Shown here: piece by piece, positions 55,188-64,000 of the stretch
How positions within the stretch are numbered: the stretch's first letter is position 1
Layout: each line of letters opens with the position of its first letter
Assembly: GCF_014489495.1 (NCBI RefSeq)
Contig: NZ_CP060780.1
Coordinates: 496,001-560,000, forward strand
DNA length: 64,000 nt
Direction: 5' to 3'
Origin: Sphingomonas daechungensis
GTDB lineage: Bacteria; Pseudomonadota; Alphaproteobacteria; Sphingomonadales; Sphingomonadaceae
The notes under the pieces: model-generated
The model's input: only the letters and a program-made list of their open reading frames with translations
Databases searched by the model: none
Told to the model about the DNA's origin: nothing
Program-made: the position numbers and the translations under genes

Positions 55188-55766
55188 CTAGTCTTCCTGC
55201 TCTTCGCTTTCCAGTTGGAGTTGTCCGAGCGCTTCGAAGACGCCGTCTTCGAGCGGGTCGAGCAGGCCCGCGGCCTTCAGATCGTCAATTCCCGGCAAGT
55301 CCTTGCGCGACCCGAGCCCGAAGTGGGTGAGGAATTCCTGTGTGCTCGCGTAAAGCAGCGGGCGTCCCGGTCCCTCGCGGCGACCGGCGGTGCGAACCCA
55401 TCCTGCCTCCATCAGAACATCCAGCGTGCCTTTCGAAATCTGCACCCCGCGAATGGCCTCGATCTCCGCGCGGCTGACCGGCTCATGATAGGCGATGATC
55501 GCGAGTGTCTCGGTCGCCGCTCGGGACAAGCGCCGGGGCTCCTCGCGCGTGCGGCGCAGCAAGTGAGCAAGGTCGGGCGCGGTCTGGAAATGCCAGTGGC
55601 CACCGCGCTCGACGAGCTCGACGCCGCGCCCGGTATAGATCTCCGTCAGTGTCTGCAGCGCGGCAGCGACGTCGCCTTCTCCGACATGGCCCTGGATATC
55701 GTCGACGGTCAAAGGTTCGGCGGAAGCGAAGACGGTCGCTTCGACGGCGCGCACGAACTCTTCCAT
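55188..55766 (-). CDS. scpB: Segregation and condensation protein ScpB
   Basis: ScpB is the winged-helix partner that dimerises on ScpA in the SMC condensin. The 192-residue protein has the family segment [38 protein letters not shown] and [18 protein letters not shown]. The start ATG shares one base with the scpA stop. It precedes tatA at 26 bases in one long operon. Confidence 0.93.
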   Translation of the reverse strand: MEEFVRAVEATVFASAEPLTVDDIQGHVGEGDVAAALQTLTEIYTGRGVELVERGGHWHFQTAPDLAHLLRRTREEPRRLSRAATETLAIIAYHEPVSRAEIEAIRGVQISKGTLDVLMEAGWVRTAGRREGPGRPLLYASTQEFLTHFGLGSRKDLPGIDDLKAAGLLDPLEDGVFEALGQLQLESEEQED

Positions 55767-56514
55767 CAGGCCGCCCGCAGCTCAAGCGCCGCGAACGGCT
55801 CATCCTGGCGGATATCGAGCCTGCCGCGCCTCGCGAGCTCCAAGGCGGCGACGAAGCTTGAAGCCAGGGCCGAACGGCGGAACACGGGGTCATCGCTATC
55901 GGGCAGGAAATTGCCGATTTCCATCCAGTCGATGGCCATGCCGATCATCCGGCTGACCCGCTCGATCGCATCATCCAGCGTCATCACCGAACGCGTATGC
56001 ACCACGTGCATGGCGGGAGCGGTGCGCGCCTTAACCATGCCGTAAGCGGAAAAGAGCTCGAACGGGCTAACCTGCCAGGCGGACTTGCGGACCAGCCGCA
56101 ATCCTTCCGGCGCGCCGCGCAGGAAAACGTCGCGGCCGATGCGGTCCCGGCCAAGCAGCCGCGCACCAGCCTCGCGCATCGCATCGAGCCGCTGCAGCCG
56201 CATCTGCAGGCGCAGCGCGACTTCTTCGGGCTTGGGTCCTGCTCCGGATCCTTTGGCAACAGCAGGCAGGACTTCAAATATGCCAGCCAGGCCGCCATCA
56301 CGAGATAATCGGCGGCGATCTCCAGCTTCAGCGCCCGGGCGTTGGTGATGTAGTCGGTGTACTGGTCGACGAGCTGCAGGATCGAAATCTGCGCGAGGTC
56401 GACCTTCTGCGCCCGCGCCAGGTTGAGCAGCAGGTCGAGCGGGCCTTCCCACCCGTCGAGGTTCAGGGTCAGCTCTTCTTTGCCGACCGAGAAATCGAGC
56501 GCATCCACCCCCAT
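55766..56514 (-). CDS. scpA: Segregation and condensation protein ScpA (one frame break)
   Basis: ScpA is the kleisin that bridges the SMC heads. The repaired 249-residue protein has the N-terminal LDGWEGPLDLLLNLARAQKVD, the segment YLVMAAWLAYLKSCLLLP and the C-terminal SSFVAALELARRGRLDIRQ. One base is missing near 56238 (CAGGACCCAAGCC). ATG 56514 begins MGVDALDFSVGKEELTL. Confidence 0.92.
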
Positions 56515-56584
56515 GGAGCGAGCCTAGTCCCAAGTTCCTGGAGTGCGAAGAGAAAAGGCCAGACTCTTGTGGATAAGTCGGCCG

Positions 56585-57592
56585 TCAGGCGAGGGCCAGC
56601 AACGTGTCCCTTTTCTCGACCGCCGCGGCGAAATCGAGGCCGTCCTGCGGCGTGAAGGTCAACGCCATCGCCCGCGACAGCCGCGCCTCGGCTTCCTGGC
56701 TCAGGGCGGGCACCGCTTTTGCGACCAGGATCATGTTTTCCATCTTGCCGTCGCAGTGCAGAGCCACGTCGCAACCCGCCGCGACGCAGGCCGCCGCGCG
56801 CTGCCCATGATCGCCCTCAAGGGCCTCCATGCCGATATCGTCGCTCATCAGGAAGCCGTCGAATCCGATACGCTGGCGAATGATGTCATGGATGACGACC
56901 GGCGATTGCGACGCCGGGCGGTCCGGGTCCCACGCCTTGTAGAGCAGGTGGCTGGTCATTCCCATGGGTGCATTGCGGAGACGCTCGAACGGCTCGAGAT
57001 CGACCGCAAGCTCCTCCTCGCTGGCGTTGACGACGGGCAGCTCGTGATGGCTGTCGACGAGCGCACGGCCATGTCCCGGGATATGCTTGATGACGCCAAG
57101 CACGCCGGCCGAGTGCAGGCCGTCGAGGATGGCCCGGCCAAGCGCGGACACCTGCATCGGCTCCGCCCCAAGGGCGCGGTCGCCGACGATGTCGCTCGCG
57201 CCCGGCTGGCGGACGTCGAGCATCGGCAGGCAATCGACGTTCACCCCAACCTCGTTGAGCATCAGCGCGAGCGCGCGGGCGTTGACCCGCGCCGCCTCGA
57301 TCGCGCTCGACGGCGCCAATTGATAGAGCCGGTCGAAGGCTTCGCCGCACGGGAATGACGGCCATTCCGGCGGCTTCATCCTCGCGACGCGCCCGCCTTC
57401 CTGATCGATCAGGATCGGCACTTCAGGCCGGCCCACAATGTCCCGGAGCCCGTCGGTCAGCCGCCGCATCTGCTCGCGATCTTCGCAATTGCGGCGGAAC
57501 AGGATGAAGCCGGTCGGATCGGCATCGCGGAAGAAGTCGCGCTCGTCGCGCGTGATTTCCGTCCCCTCCAGACCGTAAATCGCTGCCCGCAT
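56585..57592 (-). CDS. nagZ: Beta-N-acetylhexosaminidase NagZ
   Basis: NagZ, glycoside hydrolase family 3, removes GlcNAc from anhydro-muropeptides during cell-wall recycling in the cytoplasm. The 335-residue protein has ILIDQEGGRVARMKPPEWP, the KHIPGHGRALVDSHHELP loop with the catalytic His-Asp pair and LMSDDIGMEALEG with the nucleophile aspartate. The ATG 57592 shares a base with the stop of the SPOR gene upstream (TGATG). It is followed after 70 bases by scpA. Confidence 0.94.
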   Translation of the reverse strand: MRAAIYGLEGTEITRDERDFFRDADPTGFILFRRNCEDREQMRRLTDGLRDIVGRPEVPILIDQEGGRVARMKPPEWPSFPCGEAFDRLYQLAPSSAIEAARVNARALALMLNEVGVNVDCLPMLDVRQPGASDIVGDRALGAEPMQVSALGRAILDGLHSAGVLGVIKHIPGHGRALVDSHHELPVVNASEEELAVDLEPFERLRNAPMGMTSHLLYKAWDPDRPASQSPVVIHDIIRQRIGFDGFLMSDDIGMEALEGDHGQRAAACVAAGCDVALHCDGKMENMILVAKAVPALSQEAEARLSRAMALTFTPQDGLDFAAAVEKRDTLLALA

Positions 57593-58262
57593 CAGTTGGC
57601 TACGAAGCAGTTCTCGCCGGCCACCTTGAGCGCCTGGCACGCCTGCTTGGCCTCGGCCGGCGATGACGCCGACGCGCGCAGGCGAATGCCGCCGGAGAAG
57701 GGAATGATCATCTTGTTCATCGCCGCGATCGAGGGGAAGCGCGCCGATAATGCGGACCACGCCCGCTCCGCCTGCGCCTGGTTGGCAAAGGCGCCGAGCT
57801 GGATGACGCTGCCCTTGCCGCCGGTCGGCGCCGGTTCGGGCTTGGCTTCAACCTTGGCTGGCGCGGGCTCGGTCGCAGGCGCTGCTTCGGGCTTGACCTT
57901 CGGCGGCGCTATGGGCGTCTCCGCCGTTTTGCTGAGATCGAGCTGGGCGTCGGTGTCCTGGCCGGCGCTCGTCTCGAATGCGGTCTCGCTTTCGCCCGCG
58001 ACATCGAGTCCGCCCGGATCGATGGGCTTGACCTTGTAGGGGCCAGGTTCGGCGCGGATCAGCTCGGGCGCTGCGGCGCCGCTGTCGACCGCCCCTGACG
58101 GCCAAGCCAGAAGAAGGTTGCAGTGACCAGGGCGAGGGCGACCAGGACGACCAGCAGCGCAAGGAGCATCCGCCGCGCGGGAACGCCGCCGGGACCATCC
58201 TCGTCATCGACCGCTTCGAGCCACGGCAGCTGCTCATCATATGCCGATCGGCTGTCGCTCAT
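57592..58262 (-). CDS. SPOR-domain membrane protein (one frame break)
   Basis: The repaired 223-residue protein is a single-pass inner membrane protein: an acidic cytoplasmic start (MSDSRSAYDEQLPWLEAVDD), one helix (MLLALLVVLVALALVTATFFW), a Pro/Ala/Glu-rich linker and a C-terminal SPOR domain (GSVIQLGAFANQAQAERAW ... CQALKVAGENCFVAN) that binds denuded peptidoglycan at the septum. One base is missing near 58098 (CAGGGGCGGTCGAC), just after the membrane helix, so most of the protein would otherwise be lost. It is coupled to nagZ. A role in cell division is likely. Confidence 0.85.
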
Positions 58263-58998
58263 CCCCAATGCCCTTTCGCGCACCCGCCAGGTCGACGACC
58301 ACGCAACTCTGCCCGATCGTCCTCATCCGCTGGCAAAGCACTTCGGAATGGGCCTGTGAAGTGGTTCCGATCTGGAGCCGGTAATAAACCTTGCCGTTGC
58401 GGAGCGACGGAATGTCGGTGACCACTGCCGGAAGCCTCTTCATGCCGGGAAATGCCTTGGCCAGTCGCGACCATGCGATCTTGCCTTGCCTCAGGCTCGC
58501 ATAAGTCCCGATCCGAACCATCCGTCCGGATGCGCCAGCCGACTCCCAGGGATTCGAGAATTGGAGCGCCTTCGACTGGCTGTCCGGCCTGGGCAGCGAC
58601 TCTTCGCCTGCTTTGATGGCGTGCGACTGCCGGGTGCTTCTCTGCGGAGCAGAGATCACCGTCGGGCGAAGGTCCTCTTGCTGTCGAAGGACGACCGGTG
58701 CCGGAACGGGCGACGGTTCGATCTGCGGCATGGGAGCCAGGGTGACATCGCGATCCATCGGAAGCACCGGTGCTGTCACCGGCGGACTTGCCGTCGCTTC
58801 CTGCCGAATCGTGGAGCTTGGCGCCGATGCAATCTCGCTGCGCGTCGCTCCGAACCAATAAGCGATGCCCGCGACCGCCATCATCGCCAAAACAACCGAC
58901 GCGAAAATCAGGAACTTCCCGCCGCGCTTTCTTTGCGGCACGTGATCGTCGGTCAGCCACGGAAGCCGGTCGGCATCCGGCGCAATCGTGTGGGGCAT
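58237..58998 (-). CDS. SPOR-like membrane protein
   Basis: A 253-residue protein of the same plan as its downstream neighbour: polar start with the shared DRLPWLTDDHV motif, one membrane helix (FLIFASVVLAMMAVAGIAYWF), a Pro-rich linker and a SPOR-like C-terminal domain (MVRIGTYASLRQGKIAWSRL ... CQRMRTIGQSCVVVDL). Its end overlaps the next gene by 26 bases. The two probably arose by tandem duplication and then diverged. It follows argS at four bases. Confidence 0.8.
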   Translation of the reverse strand: MPHTIAPDADRLPWLTDDHVPQRKRGGKFLIFASVVLAMMAVAGIAYWFGATRSEIASAPSSTIRQEATASPPVTAPVLPMDRDVTLAPMPQIEPSPVPAPVVLRQQEDLRPTVISAPQRSTRQSHAIKAGEESLPRPDSQSKALQFSNPWESAGASGRMVRIGTYASLRQGKIAWSRLAKAFPGMKRLPAVVTDIPSLRNGKVYYRLQIGTTSQAHSEVLCQRMRTIGQSCVVVDLAGARKGIGDERQPIGI

Positions 58999-59002
58999 CA
59001 GC

Positions 59003-60735
59003 TCAACGCATCTCCTCGGTCGCGGTCACGCCCATCAGCGCGAGTCCGCTTCGAATGACCTGCCCAATGCCTAGCGCGAGTTCCAGGCGCGCGCGAGAAA
59101 GTTCTGGCTTGTTTTCAACCAGAAAGCGCCGATCCGGGTCGTCGTTGCCGCGATGCCACAGGGCGTGGAACGCGGCCGCGAGATCGTAGAGGTAGAAGGC
59201 GATCCGATGCGGCTCATGCGCCATCGCGGCACCCTCGATCGTCCGCGGATATTGCGCCGCAAGCTTCACCAGCGCGATTTCTTCCGCATCCAGCAAATCG
59301 AGGTCGGCAGGTCTATCCAGGCTGACCCCGGCATTAGCGGCCTTGCGCATCAGCGAACTGATCCGCGCATGAGCGTACTGGACGTAAAAGACCGGATTGT
59401 CCTTCGACGCTTCGACGACCTTGGTGAAGTCGAAATCGAGCGGCGCGTCGGCCCGGCGCGTCAGCATGATGAAGCGGACGACGTCCTTGCCGACCTCGCG
59501 GACGACGTCCGCCAGGGTCACGAATGACCCGAACGCTTGGACATCTTCACCGGCTCGCCGGCGCGGAACAGCCGCACCATCTGGATCAGCTTCACGTCGA
59601 GGTCGACGCGTCCGTCGGTCAGCGCCTTCACCGCGGCCTGCACGCGCTTGACGGTCCCGGCGTGGTCGGCGCCCCAGATGTTGACCAGATGGTCCGCGTT
59701 CTCGGCCTTCTGGAAATGATAGGCGGCATCGGCGCCGAAATAAGTCCAGCTTCCGTCCGACTTCTTCATCGGCCGATCCTGGTCGTCGCCGAACTGGCTG
59801 GAGCGGAACAGCGTCAGCTCGACCGGCTCCCACTCATCGTGGGGATCGAGACTCTTCGGCCGCTCGAGCTCGCCTTCGTAGACGAGGCCCTTTTCGCGGA
59901 GGACTTCCATCGCCTTGTCGACGGCGCCCGACTTCTGGAGCTTGTCCTCGGACGCGAAATGATCGTGATGGATGCCGAGCAGACCGAGGTCATGTTTGAT
60001 CAGCTCGACCATCGCCGCGATCCCGCGCTCCCGGAATGTCGGCAGCCACTCGTCTTCGGGCAGGTCGGCGTAACGGTCGCCGAACTCCTCGGCGAGCGCT
60101 TGGCCAACGGGGATCAGATAGTCGCCGGGATACAGGCCCTCGGGAATCTCGCCGACATCCTGACCGAGCGCTTCGCGGTATCGCATGTGCAGCGACCGCG
60201 CGAGCACGTCGACCTGCGCGCCGGCATCGTTGAGGTAATATTCCTTGGTGACTCGAAAACCGGCGGCCTCGAGCAGGCGCGCCAGCGCATCGCCGACGAC
60301 TGCGCCCCGGCAATGGCCCACGTGCATCGGCCCGGTCGGGTTGGCCGAGACATATTCGACGTTGACTCGCTCGTTGTTGCCAATCGTCGACAGCCCGTAT
60401 TTCTCGCCCGCCGCGAGGATCGATCGAAGCTCGTTCCGCCAGGCATTGTCGGACAACCGGATGTTGATGAACCCCGGGCCGGCGATGTCGACCGAAGTCA
60501 CGTCCGGAAGTTCCCTGAGCTTGGGCGCAATCGCCTCCGCCAATGCGCGCGGATTGGTTCCCGCCGGCTTGGCCAGAACCATTGCGGCATTGCTCGCGAG
60601 GTCCCCGTGCGAAGGATCGCGCGGTGGCTCGACCGCAACGGCACGACGGTTCAACCCTTCGGGCAGCGCACCTTCGGACTGAAGCTGATCGAGCACCTCG
60701 TCGAGAAGCGCGGAATAGCGGGAGTACAGGCTCAA
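59003..60735 (-). CDS. argS: Arginyl-tRNA synthetase (one frame break)
   Basis: ArgS charges tRNA-Arg. The repaired protein has 577 residues. The HIGH motif is in [16 protein letters not shown] and the KMSKS motif in [18 protein letters not shown]; the anticodon-binding domain ends the protein ([20 protein letters not shown]). One base is missing near 59525, directly after KMSKRSG. The start is TTG 60735 ([11 protein letters not shown]), which gives the conserved N-terminus; no ATG is available in frame. It leads the argS-SPOR-SPOR-nagZ-scpAB-tatABC series. Confidence 0.93.
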
Positions 60736-60968
60736 TTCGGTTCACCAGGTCAGGAAAGCAGCGCCTCTAGCGCAGCACCGGCGAGCCGTCACCCTTAGCC
60801 AGAGACGGACGCGATTGTCCCGTTTTGATACTTGTTACGATTCTGTCACGAAGTTTATGGTAAACAAATGTTTAACGCATGCCGATAAATCATGTATTTT
60901 CCGCTCGCTAGACGATTCGCTGTCGGATTGGGCGAGCGTCCCAGCAGGTGCGTTAAAGGGACAAATCG
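60736..60968. other. Divergent region between argS and the PEP-CTERM gene
   Basis: The 233-base gap turns AT-rich toward the PEP-CTERM gene. It contains the inverted repeat TAAACAAATGTTTA at 60861-60874, a possible operator, and TTGATA at 60828. An AAAGGG ribosome site precedes ATG 60969. I see no gene here. Confidence 0.4.
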
Positions 60969-61688
60969 ATGAAACTCGTACTCAGAGCAGCAGTAGCAGT
61001 GCTGGCGATGTCCGCTGCGATGCCGGCATCGGCCGCGATCATTTTCGATTACAACACTGGAATCCTGACCGTTGATGGGAACACCACGGTCGGCGACAGT
61101 ACGACAATTTCCTTCAATGGGTTTTCGCCGAACAGTCCGGTCATTCCCGGTCTGACGGGCGATCTGACGCTCGTCTTCCAGGGCTTGAGCGGGAACAACT
61201 ACACGTTCACCTATCGGATCGCGAACACGTCGGGATCACCGATCGATGCTGCGCGGGTCACTGCCTTCGGCTTCGATGACATCACCCCGAACGCGACGCT
61301 CCTCGGTTCCAGCGTGACTGGGACGTATGGGACGGTTTCCAGCGGCAGCCTGCCGGGGAACATCGACCTCGAGTTCTGCGCGAAGAACGGTCAGAACAAC
61401 AATTGCTCGGGAAGCTCAGGCGGACCGGGCGTCGGCCAGACCGGATCGGGCAACCTCACGATCGCATTTTCGGGAAGCAACCCGTCGATTACCTTGAGCG
61501 GGATGTATGTCCGCTGGCAGGGCATCGATTCCACCCAACTGGGCATCACGGGCGGATCCGCAATCGGAACCCCGACGCCACCGAGCGTTCCGGAGCCGGC
61601 CAGCTGGGCGATGATGTTGATGGGCTTCACCGCCGTCGGCTTCGCAGTGCGTCGCCGCCGGAAGACCTTGATTCCTCAGGCCGCATAG
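60969..61688 (+). CDS. PEPxxWA-CTERM surface protein
   Basis: The 239-residue protein has a signal peptide (MKLVLRAAVAVLAMSAAMPASA), a beta-rich Gly/Ser/Thr-rich body and the sorting tail VPEPASWAMMLMGFTAVGFA followed by RRRRK. This tail is the PEPxxWA-CTERM signal cut by an exosortase, which places the protein at the cell surface or in the exopolysaccharide matrix. A cysteine pair is in LEFCAKNGQNNNCSGSS. No exosortase or polysaccharide genes are in the window. It sits alone on the plus strand between argS and dgt. Confidence 0.9.
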   Translation: MKLVLRAAVAVLAMSAAMPASAAIIFDYNTGILTVDGNTTVGDSTTISFNGFSPNSPVIPGLTGDLTLVFQGLSGNNYTFTYRIANTSGSPIDAARVTAFGFDDITPNATLLGSSVTGTYGTVSSGSLPGNIDLEFCAKNGQNNNCSGSSGGPGVGQTGSGNLTIAFSGSNPSITLSGMYVRWQGIDSTQLGITGGSAIGTPTPPSVPEPASWAMMLMGFTAVGFAVRRRRKTLIPQAA

Positions 61689-61810
61689 GCCCCTGGGGAA
61701 CGACACTCGCAAAGAGGGAGCCACGGTTTCTGTTATGGGCCCGGCGCCCTCTTCGCGACACCGGGGTGACGGGTCCCACCCGAACACACAATAGATCGAA
61801 TTGCCCTTAT

Positions 61811-61850
61811 GGGGTCCGTGTCTTGTAGAGCGACGCGAGGGACGGACCCC
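61811..61850. terminator. Hairpin between the PEP-CTERM gene and dgt
   Basis: GGGGTCCGT at 61811-61819 pairs with ACGGACCCC at 61842-61850 around a 22-base loop. It ends five bases before the dgt stop codon and may terminate dgt or the convergent PEP-CTERM transcript; there is no T run on either side. Confidence 0.4.
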
Positions 61851-61854
61851 AACC

Positions 61855-63008
61855 CTAGAAGCGATCGGGCAGATCCACCGGCCCGACCAGCTCTTCGTGC
61901 CGGGCAACCGCAAATCGGTCGGTCATTCCGGCAACGAAGTCGCCGATCGTTCGAAGCCTCTGCACATGATCTTCATCGCGGCGCCAGGCCTCGGGCAGCA
62001 GTGACGGGTCACCGCAGTAGGCCGCAAAGAGGTTGGCGACGACGCGCTGGGCTTCGGTCCGCACCGGCACGAGAAGTGGTGCATTATAGAGGCGTTTATA
62101 CAGGAAGCGCTTGAGCTCCCTCTCCTGATGGCCAAGACTTTCTGAAAAGCCGACGAGCTGCATCCCAGCCGCGCGGACGTCGTCGCAGGTCTCGACACCG
62201 GTCGCGGCAATGCGCCTTTGCGTTTCCGAAATCAGGTCTCCGACCATCGTCCCGATCTGATCGCGAACGAGCGCTCGCAGCGCCTTGTCGTCGGACAGGC
62301 CAATGAAGCGCCTTGCGATGGCGCCCCAATGCTTGTGCACGATAGGAACCTCGACAAGCTCGTCGAGCCTTAGCAGCCCAGCCCTCACACCATCGTCGAT
62401 GTCGTGATTATCGTAGGCGATGTCGTCTGCCACAGCGGCGACCTGCGCTTCCAGCGAAGGCCAGGACCGAAGCTCCAGGTCGAACGCGTCGTTGGCCTCG
62501 GCTAGCGCCCAGGTCGGGCGGCGACGGGACCGTTGTGCTTGGCGAGGCCCTCAAGCGCTTCCCAGCTCAGGTTGAGACCGTCGAAACCTGGATAAGGTGC
62601 CTCGAGCCGTGTCACGAGGCGAATGCTGTGGGCGTTGTGATCGAAGCCGCCCGCGTCGGCCATCGCCGCCTGCAGGGAGTCCTCGCCGGCATGGCCGAAC
62701 GGCGGATGGCCGAGGTCGTGCGCGAGGCACAGCGCTTCGGTCAGGTCCTCATTGAGGCCGAGTGCCCGCGCGATGGTCCGCCCGATCTGCGCTACCTCGA
62801 TGCTGTGGGTCAGGCGAACGCGATAATGGTCGCCGTCGGGAGCGACGAAGACCTGTGTCTTGTGACGCAAGCGGCGAAACGAAACCGAGTGGATGATGCG
62901 GTCGCGGTCGCGCTGGAAAATGTCGCGAGGCCCGCGCGGACCGGCGTCCACCTCCGGATGGGCCCTGCCGCGCGACGTTGAAGGCTGCGCGGCAAGTTTC
63001 GAGGTCAT
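61855..63008 (-). CDS. dgt: dGTP triphosphohydrolase-like protein (one frame break)
   Basis: This HD-domain enzyme releases triphosphate from deoxynucleotides. The repaired protein has 384 residues with [20 protein letters not shown], the HD metal ligands in [13 protein letters not shown] and [17 protein letters not shown], and [16 protein letters not shown]. One base is missing near 62515 (CCCGTCGCCGCCCG). ATG 63008 overlaps the stop of the upstream TPR/SPOR gene (ATGA). The shorter length suits the broad-specificity type 2 enzymes. Confidence 0.9.
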
Positions 63009-64000
63009 TCGCCTTGGAGTTTCCTGATCGACTGTCCGGGCTGGTTGGTCCACGTAAAGGCGTCAATGTGAACGGACGCAAGGTCGTCCGCGAAAATACT
63101 TGCTTCGCTGTCGTTGCGGAAGGGACCGATCAGCAACCGTGCCTTGCCGGGCTCCTCGGCAATGTAGCCGCTGATACCCTCGAACAGCTCGCGATTGCGG
63201 GTCTTCAGCCGCACGAACTGGTCCGGAAGAGCGGTTGCATTGGGGCCACTTGCGAGCTGGATCCATAGCCTGCGCGTGGCGCTCGTAGTGCTCGGCGACG
63301 CGCTCGAAGGCTGGCTCACGGTCGTCGGAATCGAGGTCGAAGCGACTTGTACGGTCGATGCGGGCTCACCCGTAGTCGTCGCAGTTTCCCCGGCTGGCTT
63401 TGTCGCCTGCGACAACCACTCCTGAATGGAGGCGATGCGGTCCTCCTCCTCCGGGTCGGCTTTTCGGCGGACTGCTTCGGTGACCGACCGTAGATGATCT
63501 TCACAGGATTGGCCGGGATCGGCGGCGGCGCGGACGCCGTCTGGAGACCGCTAGCACTCGGAAAGATGCCAAGGTTCACTGCCGCGGCCTTCTGATCGGA
63601 ACGCAGAGCCGGCAACTTCTGGAAGAAGTAGGCCATATGCGAAGCCGAGCCAGGCATGGCGCTCTCAATCGCATTCTTTGCGCCTGCTGAATCCCCGGTG
63701 AGAGCCAAAACGAACGCCCGGGTCCGCGCGGCGCCGGCGTCGCCGCGTGCCATCAGCGGCGACAAGGTCGACAACGCGTCCGTCTTGTTGCCCGTAATGG
63801 CGAGGCTCAGTGCAAGGCGGCGGCGCGCTTCGTCGCCGTCGTGTCCGAACAAGGCCGCGCGGTAATCCGCCTGCGCATCGCGGTGACGGCCGAGGAGGTC
63901 GTAGGCGAGGCCGCGATCGCAGCCGATCATCGATTGCGTCGCACCCCGCTGCACCGCGCGGGAGAAATATTGGAGAGCGCCATTCCCGTCGCCCTGCTGC
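63005..64000 (-). CDS. TPR and SPOR-domain protein, 5' end beyond window (one frame break)
   Basis: The visible part of about 330 residues has tetratricopeptide-like helices ([38 protein letters not shown]), a Pro/Ser/Thr-rich linker and a C-terminal SPOR-like domain ([18 protein letters not shown] ... [19 protein letters not shown]). One base is missing near 63462 (AAGCCGACCCGG). The start lies outside the window. TPR/SPOR proteins of this kind are envelope proteins of sphingomonads, probably at the division site. It is coupled to dgt by an ATGA overlap. Confidence 0.8.

Overview
The window is a stretch of a high-GC alphaproteobacterial chromosome, most likely from the order Sphingomonadales. 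Evidence: a PEPxxWA-CTERM surface protein, a PhyR/NepR/EcfG general stress response locus with a PhyP-like kinase, CtrA, the order argS-SPOR-nagZ-scpA-scpB-tatABC, a methionine synthase split into two genes, and many exported amidohydrolases. I found no tRNA, rRNA, CRISPR array, insertion sequence or prophage.

Sequence quality matters for every reader of this annotation. About 27 genes, including essential ones (ctrA, argS, sucA), lose their frame, and every break I examined is repaired by adding one base, usually in a G or C run (about 42 missing bases in all). I treat these as sequencing or assembly deletions and annotate the whole genes with the break positions, not as pseudogenes.

Layout. 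1-9 kb: a sulfotransferase-like/class IV aminotransferase pair, two exported amidohydrolases, a cupin, a DUF3140 protein, then pyruvate dehydrogenase E3 and E2 with small genes between. 8.6-19 kb: stress protein, GFA protein, free methionine sulfoxide reductase, an RluA-ArfB fusion, ctrA, a formylglycine-generating enzyme, bpt, ilvA, a third exported amidohydrolase and DsbD. 19-24 kb: SppA, PepSY membrane protein, acyltransferase, a second lipoamide dehydrogenase. 24-32 kb: a degenerate glucokinase-like gene behind a LacI-type operator, then the TCA block sucB-sucA-sucD-(secreted protein)-mdh, without sucC. 32-38.8 kb: small exported proteins, then a methionine-cycle operon led by an ArsR-methyltransferase with a perfect palindromic operator (metF, metH in two parts). 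38.8-49.5 kb: MATE transporter, groESL with CIRCE, M20 peptidase, zapE, thioesterase, sdhB, bcp, glnE. 49.5-53.8 kb: the general stress response locus. 53.6-64 kb: tatCBA, scpBA, nagZ, two SPOR proteins, argS, a PEP-CTERM protein, dgt and a TPR/SPOR protein running off the edge.

The most interesting part is 49.5-53.8 kb. Besides ecfG, phyR, nepR and a PhyP-like sensor, it holds (i) an unannotated 45-59 codon gene whose end resembles NepR, behind a GAAAC-N16-CGTT promoter, and (ii) a perfect GGAAC-N17-CGTT promoter followed within 55 bases by a 17-bp hairpin with a C-rich loop, which looks like a small stress RNA gene antisense to the end of tatC.
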